64,000 nucleotides of DNA from Lactobacillus amylolyticus DSM 11664 (GTDB lineage: Bacteria > Bacillota > Bacilli > Lactobacillales > Lactobacillaceae), in assembly GCF_000178475.1 (NCBI RefSeq), contig NZ_ADNY01000013.1, positions 62,001 to 126,000 on the forward strand. Reading direction: 5' to 3'. Both the position numbers and the translations under genes were made by a program. Of the stretch, positions 1 through 10,527 are shown in pieces (positions within the stretch are counted from its first letter, which is position 1; every line of letters starts with the position of its first letter). Below the pieces are notes generated by a model. It saw nothing but the letters and a program-made list of their open reading frames with translations, did not search any database and was not told the origin of the DNA.

Positions 1-303
1 TGTCAAAACCAGTTTCGGTGTAATTCATCATCACTACTGTAACTACTTGAGAAAATGCAGCTAAGAAGGTATTCCAGCCATCAACGAAAATATTCATGAA
101 AATAACGATCATATCAACCGCAAGCAAGCCAATTGCTGGGTCGATATAGAAGTATTTTTTAAAGATCATTGGAAAAACAGTCGTACCACCAGCTGCAACG
201 TTAATTGGGACATAGAAAAAGTTAATCGAGATCGCAACAATTTCCAATCCGATTAGGAAAACTACCCAACGCATCCACTTGTGATTAGTTAATTTTTTGT
301 CAT
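1..303 (-). pseudogene. YitT-like integral membrane protein, 5' part, frameshifted at start
   Basis: The gene runs off the left edge; only its first ~100 codons are visible. The protein is very hydrophobic and carries the segment INFFYVPINVAAGGTT, which resembles the first helix and the AAGG turn of YitT/DUF161 membrane proteins, a family of unknown function. A good Shine-Dalgarno (AGAAAGGA, 311-318 on the complement) sits 7 bases before an ATG at 303. That ATG meets a stop after four codons. If the A6 run at 293-298 had one more A, it would read MTKKLTNHKWMRW and enter the long frame. The alternative is an unaided internal ATG at 274. This is either a one-base sequencing error, a real null, or a phase-variable start. 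Family assignment is moderately sure. Confidence 0.55.
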
Positions 304-387
304 ACAGGCATCCTTTCTTTTAGTTAGCAATATAATTTTACATAAAAAAGCATGATTATGACAAGAAAATTACCCAAATATAAGAAA

Positions 388-1734
388 TTATTTATCTTTT
401 TCTTTATATTCAATTGTTTGGTTTCCCTCGTAGGCTGGAAGACCATTAGCGGCTCGATAAAGCGCACGTTCAAAAGACTGATATCCCTTGCTGGAGCTGA
501 CAGCAAACTTGACGCCATATTTGCTGGCAAATTCACGAATATTCCAAGTAGAATCATGAGCCGCAAATGCCGTAACCAAAATTACGATATCTAAATCCTT
601 TATCTGATTTTCGATAACTTTTTTCTTTCCCTCAAAGGCATCAATTGGAATCGGAATCCCATTATAGCGCGAAACGATACTGTCCAAAATAGCTTCATTT
701 TGATTGTCGCCAACTGCAATCCCTACTCGCTGGTAGTGCAGATCCAAGTCCAGCTTGGCAACTTGTTCGCTATTGCTGCTCTTCTTTTTCTCCTTTTTAG
801 CAGGAGCTGAATGTTCAGGCTGATCTACTTGATAAATCCATCTGATCTGAACTGCATCTGCGGGATTCTTCTTCAAGCGGACATCCCCCGCATACCAGGC
901 CAAATCAACAATTGAACCATCTTCAAGAGAAATATTGTCGCCCTGATAATAGCTTGAATCTATGGGAATTACGACTTCTTTGCCTCGAATTCTCAGCTTC
1001 TCACCATGAATATTGCGGGAAATTGCCAGGTGTCCTTGCCGACCCTGAACGACCGCATACTTAAAGTCCTCGATCTGATCATAATCACGTTTGCGCAGTT
1101 TTTGAAAACCAACAACGCGCAGTATTTCAGCTTCATAGTTGGGATTGGTTTTATCTTCCAGTGCCTCAACGATATCGCCGGTCTTCAAATTAAGCGGATG
1201 TACCTGAGATTCTTTAACCGTATAAACGGTTTGACCATTATCATTGATCAAATCTGCTCCCGATACCAGCCGAATAACGGTGTAGCGTTGTCCTTTGTGA
1301 TAATCGCGCTTCGGCTTTTCTTTTGGTTTCATTGCCTCTTCAAAAACTTTGGCATTGACTGCTTCTTCTGTTTGAATCGAATGCTGAATAGCTTGATCCA
1401 ATGCTCCAATTTCAGTGCCAAAATTTTTGCCCACTCCAGGAACAAAAGTTAATTTATGCAGAGCCGTCAGTGCTTGCTTTTTAGCGGCAGGATCGCCAGG
1501 TGTCTTAATCAGCTGTGTGATTCCCGTTAATAAACGTTTTATATCCTTATTTTGCTCATTTTGATCTGAAATGCTCGGCTTTTTTGTTTTGATAGGAGTC
1601 GACTCTTGACCATCATCTGCCATTTGAATAATAGCTTTGATTGCAGTTAAGCCATTTTTTAGACTTTGGTCATCTCCACTTGTTTTTTGCAGAATTCGCT
1701 TAAGATGATTGCGATAATCTAACAAATTCTTCAC
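388..1734 (-). CDS. DUF2325 domain-containing protein
   Basis: A 448-residue soluble protein. The last ~100 residues (about 336-430) look like DUF2325: VGIAVGDNQNEAIL, then LDIVILVTAFAAHDS, then VKFAVSSSKGYQSFERAL. In that family the small alpha/beta fold carries a Gly-rich first strand and a conserved His. The N-terminal two thirds is charged, and its middle contains a beta-rich stretch that I do not recognise. No signal peptide or membrane segment is seen. The function is unknown; members sit in many Bacillota genomes as orphans. The start is uncertain: GTG at 1734 gives the full length, but the AGGTGA just inside it would better serve a TTG at 1725. It appears to be monocistronic. Confidence 0.6.
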   Translation of the reverse strand: MKNLLDYRNHLKRILQKTSGDDQSLKNGLTAIKAIIQMADDGQESTPIKTKKPSISDQNEQNKDIKRLLTGITQLIKTPGDPAAKKQALTALHKLTFVPGVGKNFGTEIGALDQAIQHSIQTEEAVNAKVFEEAMKPKEKPKRDYHKGQRYTVIRLVSGADLINDNGQTVYTVKESQVHPLNLKTGDIVEALEDKTNPNYEAEILRVVGFQKLRKRDYDQIEDFKYAVVQGRQGHLAISRNIHGEKLRIRGKEVVIPIDSSYYQGDNISLEDGSIVDLAWYAGDVRLKKNPADAVQIRWIYQVDQPEHSAPAKKEKKKSSNSEQVAKLDLDLHYQRVGIAVGDNQNEAILDSIVSRYNGIPIPIDAFEGKKKVIENQIKDLDIVILVTAFAAHDSTWNIREFASKYGVKFAVSSSKGYQSFERALYRAANGLPAYEGNQTIEYKEKDK

Positions 1735-1812
1735 CTGCTTTCTTACTTGAACTATTTTATTATATCCTGCTTACTTTTAATAATTAAAATTTATTTGCTT
1801 ATCAATACCAAT

Positions 1813-1842
1813 AAAAAAAGACTTCTAGGATCGCTAGAAGTC
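1813..1842 (-). terminator. Intrinsic terminator after the tautomerase gene
   Basis: A nine-base perfect stem (GACTTCTAG/CTAGAAGTC) is followed on the minus strand by seven T. It lies just past the tautomerase stop. Confidence 0.8.
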
Positions 1843-1849
1843 AAATCGT

Positions 1850-2029
1850 TTAAGCACGCCATTCGCCGTTATTGCCATAAGAATGTTTGCCTAATTCATC
1901 GATAATCACATGAATATGTTCCTTCGGTGCACCGGTATCTTTATGGACGGCTTCGGTTACGTCCTTCATCAAATTAGTCAATTGCTCGTCGGTTCTGCCC
2001 TTAATTAATTCAATATGTACAAATGGCAT
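1850..2029 (-). CDS. 4-oxalocrotonate tautomerase family protein
   Basis: A 59-residue protein starting [16 protein letters not shown]. The Pro directly after the initiator Met is the catalytic base of the tautomerase superfamily once Met is removed. The Arg at position 12 and the [10 protein letters not shown] strand also fit the 4-OT fold, which works as a hexamer of short beta-alpha-beta units. The physiological substrate in lactobacilli is not known; the family keto-enol tautomerises 2-oxoacids. A GGAGG-like site (GGAGGAAAAC) precedes the ATG. It is followed by its own terminator and is preceded by a separate membrane-protein gene on the same strand. Confidence 0.85.
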   Translation of the reverse strand: MPFVHIELIKGRTDEQLTNLMKDVTEAVHKDTGAPKEHIHVIIDELGKHSYGNNGEWRA

Positions 2030-2086
2030 TGTTTTCCTCCTTTATTTAATTTTGATAAGTAATATTCAAATAAAAATATACCAAGT

Positions 2087-2689
2087 TTAAAGCTTATATT
2101 TGCGGAAAACTTTCTCAAGCGGTAAGCCAATCACCGGGGTAAGCAAACCGGTAAAGCTGGCTTCAACGATTCCATTCATTCCCAAAGCTGCAACTAGCAC
2201 TAAAAAAAGCGATTGACTGTTGCTGGTATTGCCGAGATACTTCATCAAACTAGCAGCATGATTCATAAAAAGCAGGCTGCTTAGGCCAATTACCAAAAAG
2301 GTATTGGTCAAAGAAGCAGTCACTCCGGCAACCAGGAAGCTTATTTTTTCGCCCTTCATCAGTTTGACGATTAAACCGGGAAGCCAACCGGCAATTATGC
2401 TTGGTACCAGTGAAATTATCGGATTTTGAAAGAGTATAAGACTTACCATATCGCCTGGTTGCGTGTAAGCAACAAACAAGCGAGTCAAGCCCCAGAAAAT
2501 GCCGAAGCCAACTCCTGCTTTTGATCCCATTAGGCAGCTGTATAAGGCTACAGTCAATGGGATCGTCGTAATTGTCGGCAGAGCCGGTAAAAGTCGGATA
2601 TAGCCAATATTTGGTACCAAAGTTTGCAATAATAAAATGGCAACAAAAATAGCGGTGATTGTTAAACGCGTTGTTTCTGTTTTTCTCAT
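2087..2689 (-). CDS. ECF transporter S component (vitamin uptake)
   Basis: A 200-residue membrane protein with about six hydrophobic helices. The N-terminus (TRLTITAIFVAILLLQT) and the segments ITTIPLTVALYSCL and PIISLVPSIIAGWLPGL are typical of substrate-binding S components of energy-coupling factor transporters. These dock onto a shared EcfA/A'/T module encoded elsewhere. The exact vitamin cannot be read from sequence; the closest type I recall is the pantothenate-associated PanT group, but I hold that only weakly. No riboswitch was recognised upstream. It stands alone between the tautomerase and the broken glycosyltransferase. Confidence 0.7.
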   Translation of the reverse strand: MRKTETTRLTITAIFVAILLLQTLVPNIGYIRLLPALPTITTIPLTVALYSCLMGSKAGVGFGIFWGLTRLFVAYTQPGDMVSLILFQNPIISLVPSIIAGWLPGLIVKLMKGEKISFLVAGVTASLTNTFLVIGLSSLLFMNHAASLMKYLGNTSNSQSLFLVLVAALGMNGIVEASFTGLLTPVIGLPLEKVFRKYKL

Positions 2690-2740
2690 CTGTCCCTTTT
2701 CCTTGTTAAATAATTACTTATTTTACCTAAAAAATAATTT

Positions 2741-4217
2741 TTAGCAAAGCCCTTCTTCTTTCAAAAAGTTGAACCATTTAGCCTTCAAGTGCGAAAAATC
2801 AAAGCGCTTAGCCGACTGATAGGCACAAGCAGAATATTGCGTCATCAAATTTGGGTTGGTCAGCAGAGCCTTGATGGTTTGCTTTAAAACAACCTGATCA
2901 TTCATCGGAACCAGCTTTCCGCTAATACCATCTTCGATTATTTCGGCTGGGCCATAATTAATATCATAAGAAACGGCAGGACAGCCGTGAGCCTGTGCTT
3001 CAAGAAGTGCCATGGCAAAGCCCTCATTTTTACTGGTTAACACTTCTAGCTGGGCTGAGTTATATACTTGATCCAAATTTTGTGCAAAGCCGCAAAAGTT
3101 AATATAAGAAGCTGCGTGATTTTCTGCGACTAAAGTTGTTAAGCGTTTATTTTCCGCTTCATCCGTATTGTTGCCGTAGATCGATAAAGCAATTTGCGGA
3201 TATTTGATATGCAGATCTATCACGGCTTGAATCAGATGGCTCAATTGCTTAATGACATCAATTCAAGCTACGGCAATAATTTTCCCTGGTGTGCGAGAAG
3301 AAAATGGAATTTTGTCTTCGCTAGAGGTAAAGGTAACAGGGATGTCATATGAATGCGAAACCTGCAATACTTCCGCTGCATCTTTAGACTCACGTTTGGT
3401 TGAAGAAATTAAGCCGCGAATTTTGCCTGCTTTTGCTAGCTCGGTCACCGGTTTAAATACTGAATATACTTGATCATTCAAGTAGCCTGAGGGGGTTAAA
3501 GCTGAATGGAAAATGACGTAGCTGGGAACGATGTGCTTCATTTTTTCAAAAGCGGGCAGAACCTGCATACAGCGATCGCAGTAGAAGACTGCTTGCGCAT
3601 TCCTTTCTGCTAAGCAGTCAAGGAAATAGGCCTGAAAGGAAGCTTCCTTTTCAAACCGCACTGTTTTAAAGCCCTTTTTCATTTCAATCAGCGTGAGCAT
3701 CGGCTTGTTCTGGTTGCTTTGACAGAAATATTCACGGATAAGCGGATTGTTATTTTGATCCACGAATTCGCGCATTTTAAGCTGAGCCTTATCATCAAAG
3801 AATTCAGTATAATCCAAGTGATTATAGCGATAGAATTCCCGTTTAACTGTGAAGCCATATTGATCCAGATGATCGACGTAAAACGCGAGCCATAAAGGTG
3901 AGCTTGAATAACCGCGCGTTCGTTCAGATAAGCGTTATTTTCTTTTCTGATTAAACCAGGCTGATTAAAAATCTGGTCAAGGGCTTTTTCAGTATTTACT
4001 TGTTGAGTATCGGGCAGCTGTTGAAAATACTGAAAAATATTGATCACTCTGCCACTTGTTTTCAGTTTATTTCGACATTCCTGAATAAAGTCATTTTTTG
4101 CAACTCGACAATTTTGCAAGGCACGTCAAGGGCATCAAAGATCTGCATCCTCTTTACCTGTGCCAGTTCAATTGCTGACGTATTATAATCTTCTCGTGTT
4201 GAAATGAAATAATGCAT
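2741..4217 (-). pseudogene. TagE/GtfA-like GT4 glycosyltransferase, decayed (two frameshifts and a stop)
   Basis: Reading through the lesions gives a protein of about 492 residues with N-terminus MHYFISTREDYNTSAIELAQ and a GT-B C-terminal half (CGFAQNLDQVYNSAQLEV, then NEGFAMALLEAQAHG, then SYDINYGPAEIIEDG). The E-x7-E motif and SYDINYGP resemble TagE/TarM/GtfA enzymes, which glucosylate teichoic acids or surface glycoproteins. Lesions: an A6 run at 4094-4099 that needs A7 to restore VELQKNDF; a T4 near 3885 that needs T5 to restore SRFYVDHLDQYGF; and a TGA at 3263-3265 inside KIIAVA-stop-IDVIKQL, where CGA would give Arg. The stop codon cannot be a homopolymer artefact, so the gene is probably dead. 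It lies downstream of tRNA-Arg on the same strand. Confidence 0.8.
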
Positions 4218-4234
4218 ATGTTTTCCCTCGAGAC

Positions 4235-4262
4235 AAAAAAAGCAACGCCTCTCAGCGTTGCT
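4235..4262 (-). terminator. Intrinsic terminator after tRNA-Arg
   Basis: The stem AGCAACGC/GCGTTGCT with a six-base loop is followed on the minus strand by a run of T. It separates the tRNA from the glycosyltransferase remnant. Confidence 0.85.
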
Positions 4263-4270
4263 ATATTAAT

Positions 4271-4343
4271 GATCTGGGTGAGATTCGAACCCACGACCCA
4301 CAGTTTAGAAGACTGTTGCTCTATCCAGCTGAGCTACCAGACC
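4271..4343 (-). tRNA. tRNA-Arg (anticodon TCT)
   Basis: The complement folds as a 73-base cloverleaf. The acceptor is GGTCTGG/CCAGATC with one G-U pair, the D-arm is GCTCAGCTGGATAGAGC, the anticodon stem is ACAGT/ACTGT around CTTCTAA, and the T-arm contains GGTTCGAATC. The anticodon TCT reads AGA/AGG arginine codons. CCA is not encoded. It has its own promoter and terminator. Confidence 0.95.
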
Positions 4344-4378
4344 ATGTATGTTTGTATGTCCTCAACAGAACACAAACT

Positions 4379-4407
4379 ATTATATGGAAATCTGCTTTAA
4401 AATTCAA
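4379..4407 (-). promoter_or_regulatory. Promoter of tRNA-Arg
   Basis: On the complement, TTGAAT and TATAAT are separated by exactly 17 bases, about 35 bases before the mature tRNA 5' end. Confidence 0.8.
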
Positions 4408-4465
4408 GCCTTATTTTAAAAATTATCAGTTCATTCTAAAATAGAAATTAAGGAGGATTCTCAAA

Positions 4466-4828
4466 ATGATCAAATTTTACGGCTATAAACGTTGTTCAAC
4501 ATCAAGAAAAGCACAAAAATGGTTTGACGACCATCACATTAAGTATGAATTTCAAGACCTGGTTGCTGTCCCGCCTAAAAAAGAAGACCTGATAAAATGG
4601 CTGACTGCCTACCAAAATCGCGGCTTACGCTACTTTTTCAACACCAGCGGTCAACATTACCGTGCTCAAAATCTAAAAGAAAAAATTCCAACGATGACCA
4701 TCGCTCAAGCCGCCGAATTGATGGCAAACGACGGCAAATTAATCAAGCGTCCTCTAGTTGTTGATGAAAAGCACTTAACTTGTGGCTTTAAAGAAGATAT
4801 TTACAAGGAAACTTGGCTTCAAAAATAG
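4466..4828 (+). CDS. ArsC/Spx-family thioredoxin-fold protein
   Basis: A 120-residue protein starting MIKFYGYKRCSTSRKAQKWFD. The redox motif after the first strand is C-S-T-S (CxxS), as in ArsC/YffB-like members rather than the CxxC of Spx. The typical ArsC-family tail KRPLVVDEKHLTCGF is present, with a Cys at its end. Such proteins reduce thiol-linked substrates or act as Spx-like regulators; nothing here proves arsenate activity and no ars genes are near. A strong AAGGAGG lies eight bases before the ATG. pepX follows 45 bases later with its own ribosome site, so the two may share a transcript. Confidence 0.8.
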   Translation: MIKFYGYKRCSTSRKAQKWFDDHHIKYEFQDLVAVPPKKEDLIKWLTAYQNRGLRYFFNTSGQHYRAQNLKEKIPTMTIAQAAELMANDGKLIKRPLVVDEKHLTCGFKEDIYKETWLQK

Positions 4829-4873
4829 TAAACTAGACATAACAAATTTCACCACAATTAAAGGAGTTTTCTT

Positions 4874-7255
4874 ATGAAATATAATCAATATGCTTACGTT
4901 CAAACGCAATATGAAGAACAAGTCAAAGAATTAACGGCGATCAACTTTTTGCCCAAGAATTTTCAAAACTGGTCCTTCAGCGATCTGCTTGCCAAATTAG
5001 TTAAGATGAGCATTGCTGAAGCAAAAAGCGACGAGGCCAAAGAAGCAAAGCTAAATGAATTCGCAGTCTCCGAAACGCAGACTTTCGCTGACTTTTTAAA
5101 GCAAAAGCCTGAAGAAATCGGCACCAATCAATTCTACAATGTTGCTTTGCAGCTGCTAGGATACCACGTTCATTACGACTACCAATTGTCCGATCCGACC
5201 GGTTTTATGCAAAAGCAAGCCTTGCCTATCGTTCAAGATATCGATTCTATTTCCAAGTTGGTGACTGCTTTTTATCGTTTGCTTAATACCCGTGCCAAAA
5301 ACGGTCAGCTCCTTATCGATGTAATGGCTGGACGAGGCTACTTCACCCAATTCTGGGGACAAAACAAGTTCATGTACTTCAATGGCAAATCACTTTCTGT
5401 CTTTAATACTGACAAGGTTATCCGTGAAGTTGTCTATGTTGAAACTGATCTTGATACTGACCGCGATGGCAAAAGCGATTTGATTCAAGTAACAATCTTT
5501 CGTCCCAACGAGTCAAACGGCGGTTTGAAAGTACCAGCTTTATACACTGCTAGTCCATATTTTGGCGGCATTATTGAAAATGAAAAACGCAATCACAATG
5601 TCGACGAAAACTTGTCTGATGCAACTGAATGGCAAGATCCTAAATATGAAGCAACTCCAACAGTTGAAGCAAACAAGCCTGGCAGTGAAGATCATGTGGC
5701 AACCGAAGAAGCCGTTCACAAGTCTTCTTACCCACTGAACGAATACTTGCTGGCACGCGGATTTGCCAGTGTCTTTGCTGGTGGAATCGGCACGCGCGGC
5801 AGCGATGGCTTGCGTATTACTGGTGCACCTGAAGAAACTGAATCAGCTAAAGAAGTAATTGAATGGCTGCATGGCGACCGCATCGCCTATACTGATCGCA
5901 CTAAAAAGCATGAAATCAAGGCTTCCTGGTGCAATGGCAATATCGGAATGACTGGCCGCTCTTACCTTGGTACTTTGCAAATTGCTGTTGCTACTACTGG
6001 TGTTGCTGGTCTTAAGACTGTTGTTTCCGAAGCTGCGATTTCATCCTGGTATGATTATTATCGTGAACATGGTTTAGTAATCGCTCCTGAAGCTTGCCAA
6101 GGCGAAGATTTGGACTTGTTGGCAGAAACATGTCAATCAAATTTGTGGGATGCCGGTTCATATTTAAAGATCAAGCCAAAATATGACGCAATGCAAAAGC
6201 ATTTGCTGAGTCGTGAAGATCGCACTACTGGTCAATACTCAGACTTCTGGGAAGCTAGAAACTACCGCCACAACGCTGATGGCATTAAATGTTCATGGAT
6301 CAGCGTCCATGGCTTAAATGACTGGAACGTTAAGCCAAAGAATGTTTACAAGATTTGGCAACTGGTTAAAAAGATGCCAATGAAACACCACTTGTTCTTG
6401 CATCAAGGTCCGCACTACAATATGAACAATTTCGTTTCGATCGATTTTACCGACCTAATGAACCTTTGGTTCTGTCATGAGCTTCTTGGCATCGAAAACA
6501 ATGCCTACAAGCAATGGTCAACGGTCATGATTCAGGACAATCTTCATGCAGATACCTGGCATGAAGAAGATGACTGGTCTAATGAAATTGGTCAAGCAGC
6601 TACCTACTACCCAACTGATGATGGTGAGCTTCATAAAAACGGCAATGGCAAAGAGAAGAAGAGTTTTGTCGATGTGGGCGGTAAAGACTTCAAAGAAGCT
6701 AAAATTTCAGAAAGCGAATGGCAATACAAATTTATTTGTGGTGATGAAAAATGGGCTAAACGCAGCCTGCGTTTTGTGACAGATGAATTTATCCATCCAG
6801 TAACAATCGTTGGTCGACCAGAAGTTAAAATCAGAGTGAGTGGCTCATTGCCTAAAGGGCAGCTTTCAGTAGCTCTTGTTGAACTTGGCGATCGCAAACG
6901 TTTGACTCCTACGCCAAAGTTCTTAATGCGTGGTGGACAAGAACTCGGCTACCGCTTTGGTACAGATACGCTGCAAGAATTTGTTCCTGATAAATTAACG
7001 CATGCTAAATTGATTACCAAAGCTCATATGAACTTGCAAAATTACAAGGATATGAAGAAGCCAAGGAAGATTGAAGCTGGTCAATTTGTTGACCTTGATT
7101 TCAAGCTGCAGCCAACTTATTACCAACTTCCGATTGGCGCCAAAGTTGCTTTGATCATTTACTCTACAGACGAAGGAATGACCAAGCGACCACTTGAAGA
7201 AGAAACTTATACGGTTGATTTGGCCGGTACTGAGATTAAGTTTTATCAGAAATAA
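4874..7255 (+). CDS. pepX: Xaa-Pro dipeptidyl-peptidase PepX
   Basis: A 793-residue cytoplasmic serine peptidase that removes X-Pro dipeptides from peptide N-termini, a key step in using casein peptides. The length and sequence match Lactobacillus PepX throughout. The catalytic Ser is in [10 protein letters not shown] (Ser363), the Asp in GLNDWNVKP (Asp483) and the His in HQGPHYN (His514); the spacings agree with the known triad. The N-terminal dimerisation helices and the C-terminal beta-sandwich (from about residue 610) are both present. AAAGGAG precedes the ATG by eight bases. A bidirectional terminator closes the gene against the convergent carB. Confidence 0.97.
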   Translation: MKYNQYAYVQTQYEEQVKELTAINFLPKNFQNWSFSDLLAKLVKMSIAEAKSDEAKEAKLNEFAVSETQTFADFLKQKPEEIGTNQFYNVALQLLGYHVHYDYQLSDPTGFMQKQALPIVQDIDSISKLVTAFYRLLNTRAKNGQLLIDVMAGRGYFTQFWGQNKFMYFNGKSLSVFNTDKVIREVVYVETDLDTDRDGKSDLIQVTIFRPNESNGGLKVPALYTASPYFGGIIENEKRNHNVDENLSDATEWQDPKYEATPTVEANKPGSEDHVATEEAVHKSSYPLNEYLLARGFASVFAGGIGTRGSDGLRITGAPEETESAKEVIEWLHGDRIAYTDRTKKHEIKASWCNGNIGMTGRSYLGTLQIAVATTGVAGLKTVVSEAAISSWYDYYREHGLVIAPEACQGEDLDLLAETCQSNLWDAGSYLKIKPKYDAMQKHLLSREDRTTGQYSDFWEARNYRHNADGIKCSWISVHGLNDWNVKPKNVYKIWQLVKKMPMKHHLFLHQGPHYNMNNFVSIDFTDLMNLWFCHELLGIENNAYKQWSTVMIQDNLHADTWHEEDDWSNEIGQAATYYPTDDGELHKNGNGKEKKSFVDVGGKDFKEAKISESEWQYKFICGDEKWAKRSLRFVTDEFIHPVTIVGRPEVKIRVSGSLPKGQLSVALVELGDRKRLTPTPKFLMRGGQELGYRFGTDTLQEFVPDKLTHAKLITKAHMNLQNYKDMKKPRKIEAGQFVDLDFKLQPTYYQLPIGAKVALIIYSTDEGMTKRPLEEETYTVDLAGTEIKFYQK

Positions 7256-7293
7256 CTAGAATTTTCTCTTTGGGTTTCTTTTAGAATAAAAGC

Positions 7294-7326
7294 AAAAAGT
7301 GTTAGTCATAAACTAACACTTTTTTT
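7294..7326. terminator. Bidirectional terminator between pepX and carB
   Basis: The stem AAAGTGTTAGT/ACTAACACTTT has A and T runs on both sides, so it can end both convergent transcripts. Confidence 0.85.
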
Positions 7327-7344
7327 ATTTCAAATATTTAATTA

Positions 7345-10300
7345 TTAATCCAAACTTTCAGTCGCAAATGAACGATTTTCAAGTGCTGTCAAAAGCGCAT
7401 CAGCAGTATCTAATGCCGTCAGCAATGGAATGTTTTGTTGAATTGCAGTTTGCCGAATGATGAAACCATCAGAATTCTTTTCCAAATCATGGCCCATCGT
7501 GTTGATCACCAAATCAATCTTCTCTTGCTTGAGTTCGCTCAAAATGTTGTTATCGCCATTTTCATGAACCTTAGAAACTAATTCCACATGCAAACCTTTG
7601 TCACGTAAGAATTCTGCCGTACCTTTGGTTGCGAAAATTCTATAGCCGATTCGAGCAAATCTCTTAGCAATAGGCAAAATAGCTTGTTTGTCACGATCTT
7701 CAATGGTTAAAAGCACGTTGCCATATTCAGGCAATTTCATTTTAGCTCCTGCAAAGGCCTTGAACAAAGCTTTCGCAAAGGTATGGTCAGAGCCCATAAC
7801 TTCACCAGTAGATTTCATTTCAGGTCCAAGGTAAGAATCAATATCGGCTAATTTGCTGAAGCTGAAGACTGGGGCCTTAACACTGATCATTTCAGGCTCC
7901 GGTGCCAAACCATCTTTATAGCCTTGCTCGGTCAAATTTTCACCCATAATTACGCGTGAAGCAACTTGGGCCATTTCAATCCCCGTAATCTTGCTTAAGA
8001 ATGGTACCGTTCTTGAAGCTCTTGGGTTAACTTCGATGACATAAACTTGACCGTCACGGACGATAAACTGAATATTCATAATACCGATACAGTTGAGTTT
8101 CAAAGCCAACTTTCTAGTGACATCGGTAATCTTTTCTTTCACTTCATCAGTAAAGGTTTGTGGTGGGTAAACGGCCATTGAGTCACCTGAGTGAACGCCG
8201 GCATGTTCAATATGTTCCATAATTCCTGGCAAAAGAACCGTCTTGCCGTCACAGATGGCATCAACATCACATTCGCGACCATCAAGATAATCGTCAACCA
8301 AAATTGGGTGGTCGGCTGCGATATCAACGTGGTCATGCAAGTATTCTTCAAGTTCGTCCTTGCTGTAGACAATTTCCATTGCCTTCCCACCTAAAACATA
8401 GGATGGACGAACCAAAACTGGGTAGCCTAAGCGATCTGCTGCTTCAAGTACGCCTTCATGCGTTGTTGCAGTAAGGCCTTTTGGTTGATTCAAATGAAGA
8501 TCCTTAATGATTTCATCGAACAATTCACGGTCTTCAGCACGGTTAACATCTTTAACCTTGGTACCCAAAATCTTAATGCCGTGTTTTTCAAGACCGGCAG
8601 CCAAGTTTATTGAAGTTTGACCACCGAATTGAACAATTACGCCTCCTGGCTTTTCCAAGTCGCAAACGTTCAATACATCTTCAAGAGTTAATGGTTCAAA
8701 GTAAAGCTTATCAGAAATTGAGAAGTCAGTAGAAACCGTTTCGGGGTTAGAGTTAATAACAATTGCTTCATAGCCCATCTTTTGCAAAGCCTTAACACAG
8801 TGAACAGTGGCGTAATCAAATTCAACACCCTGACCAATTCTGATTGGGCCAGAACCAATAACCAAAACTGACTTTTTGCCTGTCTTATGACTTTCATTTT
8901 CACCATCATAAGTTGAGTAGAAATATGGCGTTTTTGATTCAAATTCGGCAGCACAGGTATCAACCATCTTATAAACCGGAATAATGCCATTTTCTTTCCG
9001 CAAATTTCTGACATCATCGACATCTTCATCCCATAAATTGGCAATTGTCTGATCAGAAAAGCCATACTTCTTAGCGGTTCTCAAAACTTCAACATCATCT
9101 TCATGATGTTCCAAGGTCTTTTCCATCTCGACCATATGCCTAACGATATCCAAGAAGTAGAAGTTGATCTTAGTTAGTTCGTGAACATCTTCAACACTGT
9201 AGCCTCTTCTGAATGCTTCAGCCAAGTAGAAAAGTCGATTATCTTGCGCCTTAACCAGCTTGGTTTCCAGCTGATCATCGCTTGCAGCATGTGCTTCAGG
9301 TGAATACAAGTCTTTTTCATCAATTTCAAGCGATCTGACTGCCTTTTGAAAGGCTTCTTCAGCAGTACGACCGATAGCCATTACTTCACCAGTGGCCTTC
9401 ATTTGCGTACCCAATACACGATCTGCCTTTGGGAATTTATCAAATGGCCAGCGTGGAATCTTGCAGACAACATAGTCCAAAGCTGGTTCAAATTCTGCAT
9501 AAGTAGTACCCGTAACTGGATTCTTGATTTCATCCAAAGTCATCCCAACAGCGATCTTAGCTGCCATCTTAGCAATTGGATAACCAGTTGCCTTTGAAGC
9601 CAAGGCTGAAGAACGAGAAACTCTTGGGTTAACTTCAATTACGTCGTAATTGAAACTGTTAGGATCCAAGGCAAGCTGAACGTTGCAGCCACCCTCGATC
9701 TTAAGCGCTCTGATTAAACGCAATGAACAGTCTCTGAGCATTTGGTATTCCTTATCAGATAAAGTTTGTGACGGTGAGAAGACAATTGAATCCCCCGTGT
9801 GAATACCAACCGGATCAAAGTTTTCCATACAGCAGACAATCATTGCATTATCGTGACTGTCGCGCATTACTTCGAACTCGACTTCTTTATAACCAGCAAT
9901 TGATTGTTCAATCAAACATTCAGTAACTGGTGAAAGTTCCAACCCATTTTTACAAATACGAGCCAATTCTTCTCTATTCTTACAGATACCACCACCGGTA
10001 CCACCCATCGTAAAGGCTGGACGAACGATAATCGGATAACCGATCTTATCGGCAAAATCCAAAGCTTCTTGAACATGGTGAACAGTCAATGATGGTGGAA
10101 CTGGTTCGCCTAAACTCTTACACAATTCCTTGAACTTTTCACGATCTTCGGCTTGTTCAATTGAATCAAGCTTTGTTCCCAAAAGTTCAATATGCAACTC
10201 ATCCAAGATGCCAGTTTTTGAAAGAGCCAAAGCCATGTTTAATCCAACTTGGCCACCAAGAGTTGGCAAAATTGCATCTGGATATTCTTGGCGAATAATT

Positions 10301-10527
10301 CTAGAAACAGATTCAACTGTCAGTGGTTCGATATAAACTTTATCGGCAATGGTTGTATCAGTCATGATTGTAGCTGGATTAGAGTTTACCAAAACTACTT
10401 CATAACCTTCTTCACGCAAGGCTAAACATGCCTGAGTACCTGAATAGTCAAATTCAGCGGCTTGACCAATAATGATTGGACCAGAACCGATCACCATAAT
10501 TTTATGAATATCTTTTCTCTTAGGCAT
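7345..10527 (-). CDS. carB: Carbamoyl-phosphate synthase large subunit
   Basis: A 1060-residue enzyme that makes carbamoyl phosphate from bicarbonate, glutamine-derived ammonia and two ATP. It has two homologous halves, each an ATP-grasp domain: the first starts [22 protein letters not shown] and the second [20 protein letters not shown] near residue 560. The C-terminal MGS-like regulatory domain covers about the last 130 residues ([10 protein letters not shown]). I place the start at ATG 10527 (MPKRKDIHK) rather than further upstream because it overlaps the carA stop by eight bases (ATGCCTAA), a translational-coupling arrangement. It is the last gene of the pyrR-pyrB-pyrC-carA-carB unit. Confidence 0.96.
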   Translation of the reverse strand: MPKRKDIHKIMVIGSGPIIIGQAAEFDYSGTQACLALREEGYEVVLVNSNPATIMTDTTIADKVYIEPLTVESVSRIIRQEYPDAILPTLGGQVGLNMALALSKTGILDELHIELLGTKLDSIEQAEDREKFKELCKSLGEPVPPSLTVHHVQEALDFADKIGYPIIVRPAFTMGGTGGGICKNREELARICKNGLELSPVTECLIEQSIAGYKEVEFEVMRDSHDNAMIVCCMENFDPVGIHTGDSIVFSPSQTLSDKEYQMLRDCSLRLIRALKIEGGCNVQLALDPNSFNYDVIEVNPRVSRSSALASKATGYPIAKMAAKIAVGMTLDEIKNPVTGTTYAEFEPALDYVVCKIPRWPFDKFPKADRVLGTQMKATGEVMAIGRTAEEAFQKAVRSLEIDEKDLYSPEAHAASDDQLETKLVKAQDNRLFYLAEAFRRGYSVEDVHELTKINFYFLDIVRHMVEMEKTLEHHEDDVEVLRTAKKYGFSDQTIANLWDEDVDDVRNLRKENGIIPVYKMVDTCAAEFESKTPYFYSTYDGENESHKTGKKSVLVIGSGPIRIGQGVEFDYATVHCVKALQKMGYEAIVINSNPETVSTDFSISDKLYFEPLTLEDVLNVCDLEKPGGVIVQFGGQTSINLAAGLEKHGIKILGTKVKDVNRAEDRELFDEIIKDLHLNQPKGLTATTHEGVLEAADRLGYPVLVRPSYVLGGKAMEIVYSKDELEEYLHDHVDIAADHPILVDDYLDGRECDVDAICDGKTVLLPGIMEHIEHAGVHSGDSMAVYPPQTFTDEVKEKITDVTRKLALKLNCIGIMNIQFIVRDGQVYVIEVNPRASRTVPFLSKITGIEMAQVASRVIMGENLTEQGYKDGLAPEPEMISVKAPVFSFSKLADIDSYLGPEMKSTGEVMGSDHTFAKALFKAFAGAKMKLPEYGNVLLTIEDRDKQAILPIAKRFARIGYRIFATKGTAEFLRDKGLHVELVSKVHENGDNNILSELKQEKIDLVINTMGHDLEKNSDGFIIRQTAIQQNIPLLTALDTADALLTALENRSFATESLD

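Noticed and set aside
1006-1452. A 148-codon open frame on the plus strand inside the DUF2325 gene
   Set aside because: It is antisense to a gene with good protein features, has no ribosome site, and its protein looks like random hydrophobic sequence.
4466-4828. Calling the CxxS protein an arsenate reductase
   Set aside because: The family match is fold-level; no ars genes are near and the motif is shared with proteins that do not act on arsenate.
8688-9065. A 125-codon frame inside carB on the same strand
   Set aside because: It is a shifted-frame shadow of a highly conserved enzyme, with no ribosome site.
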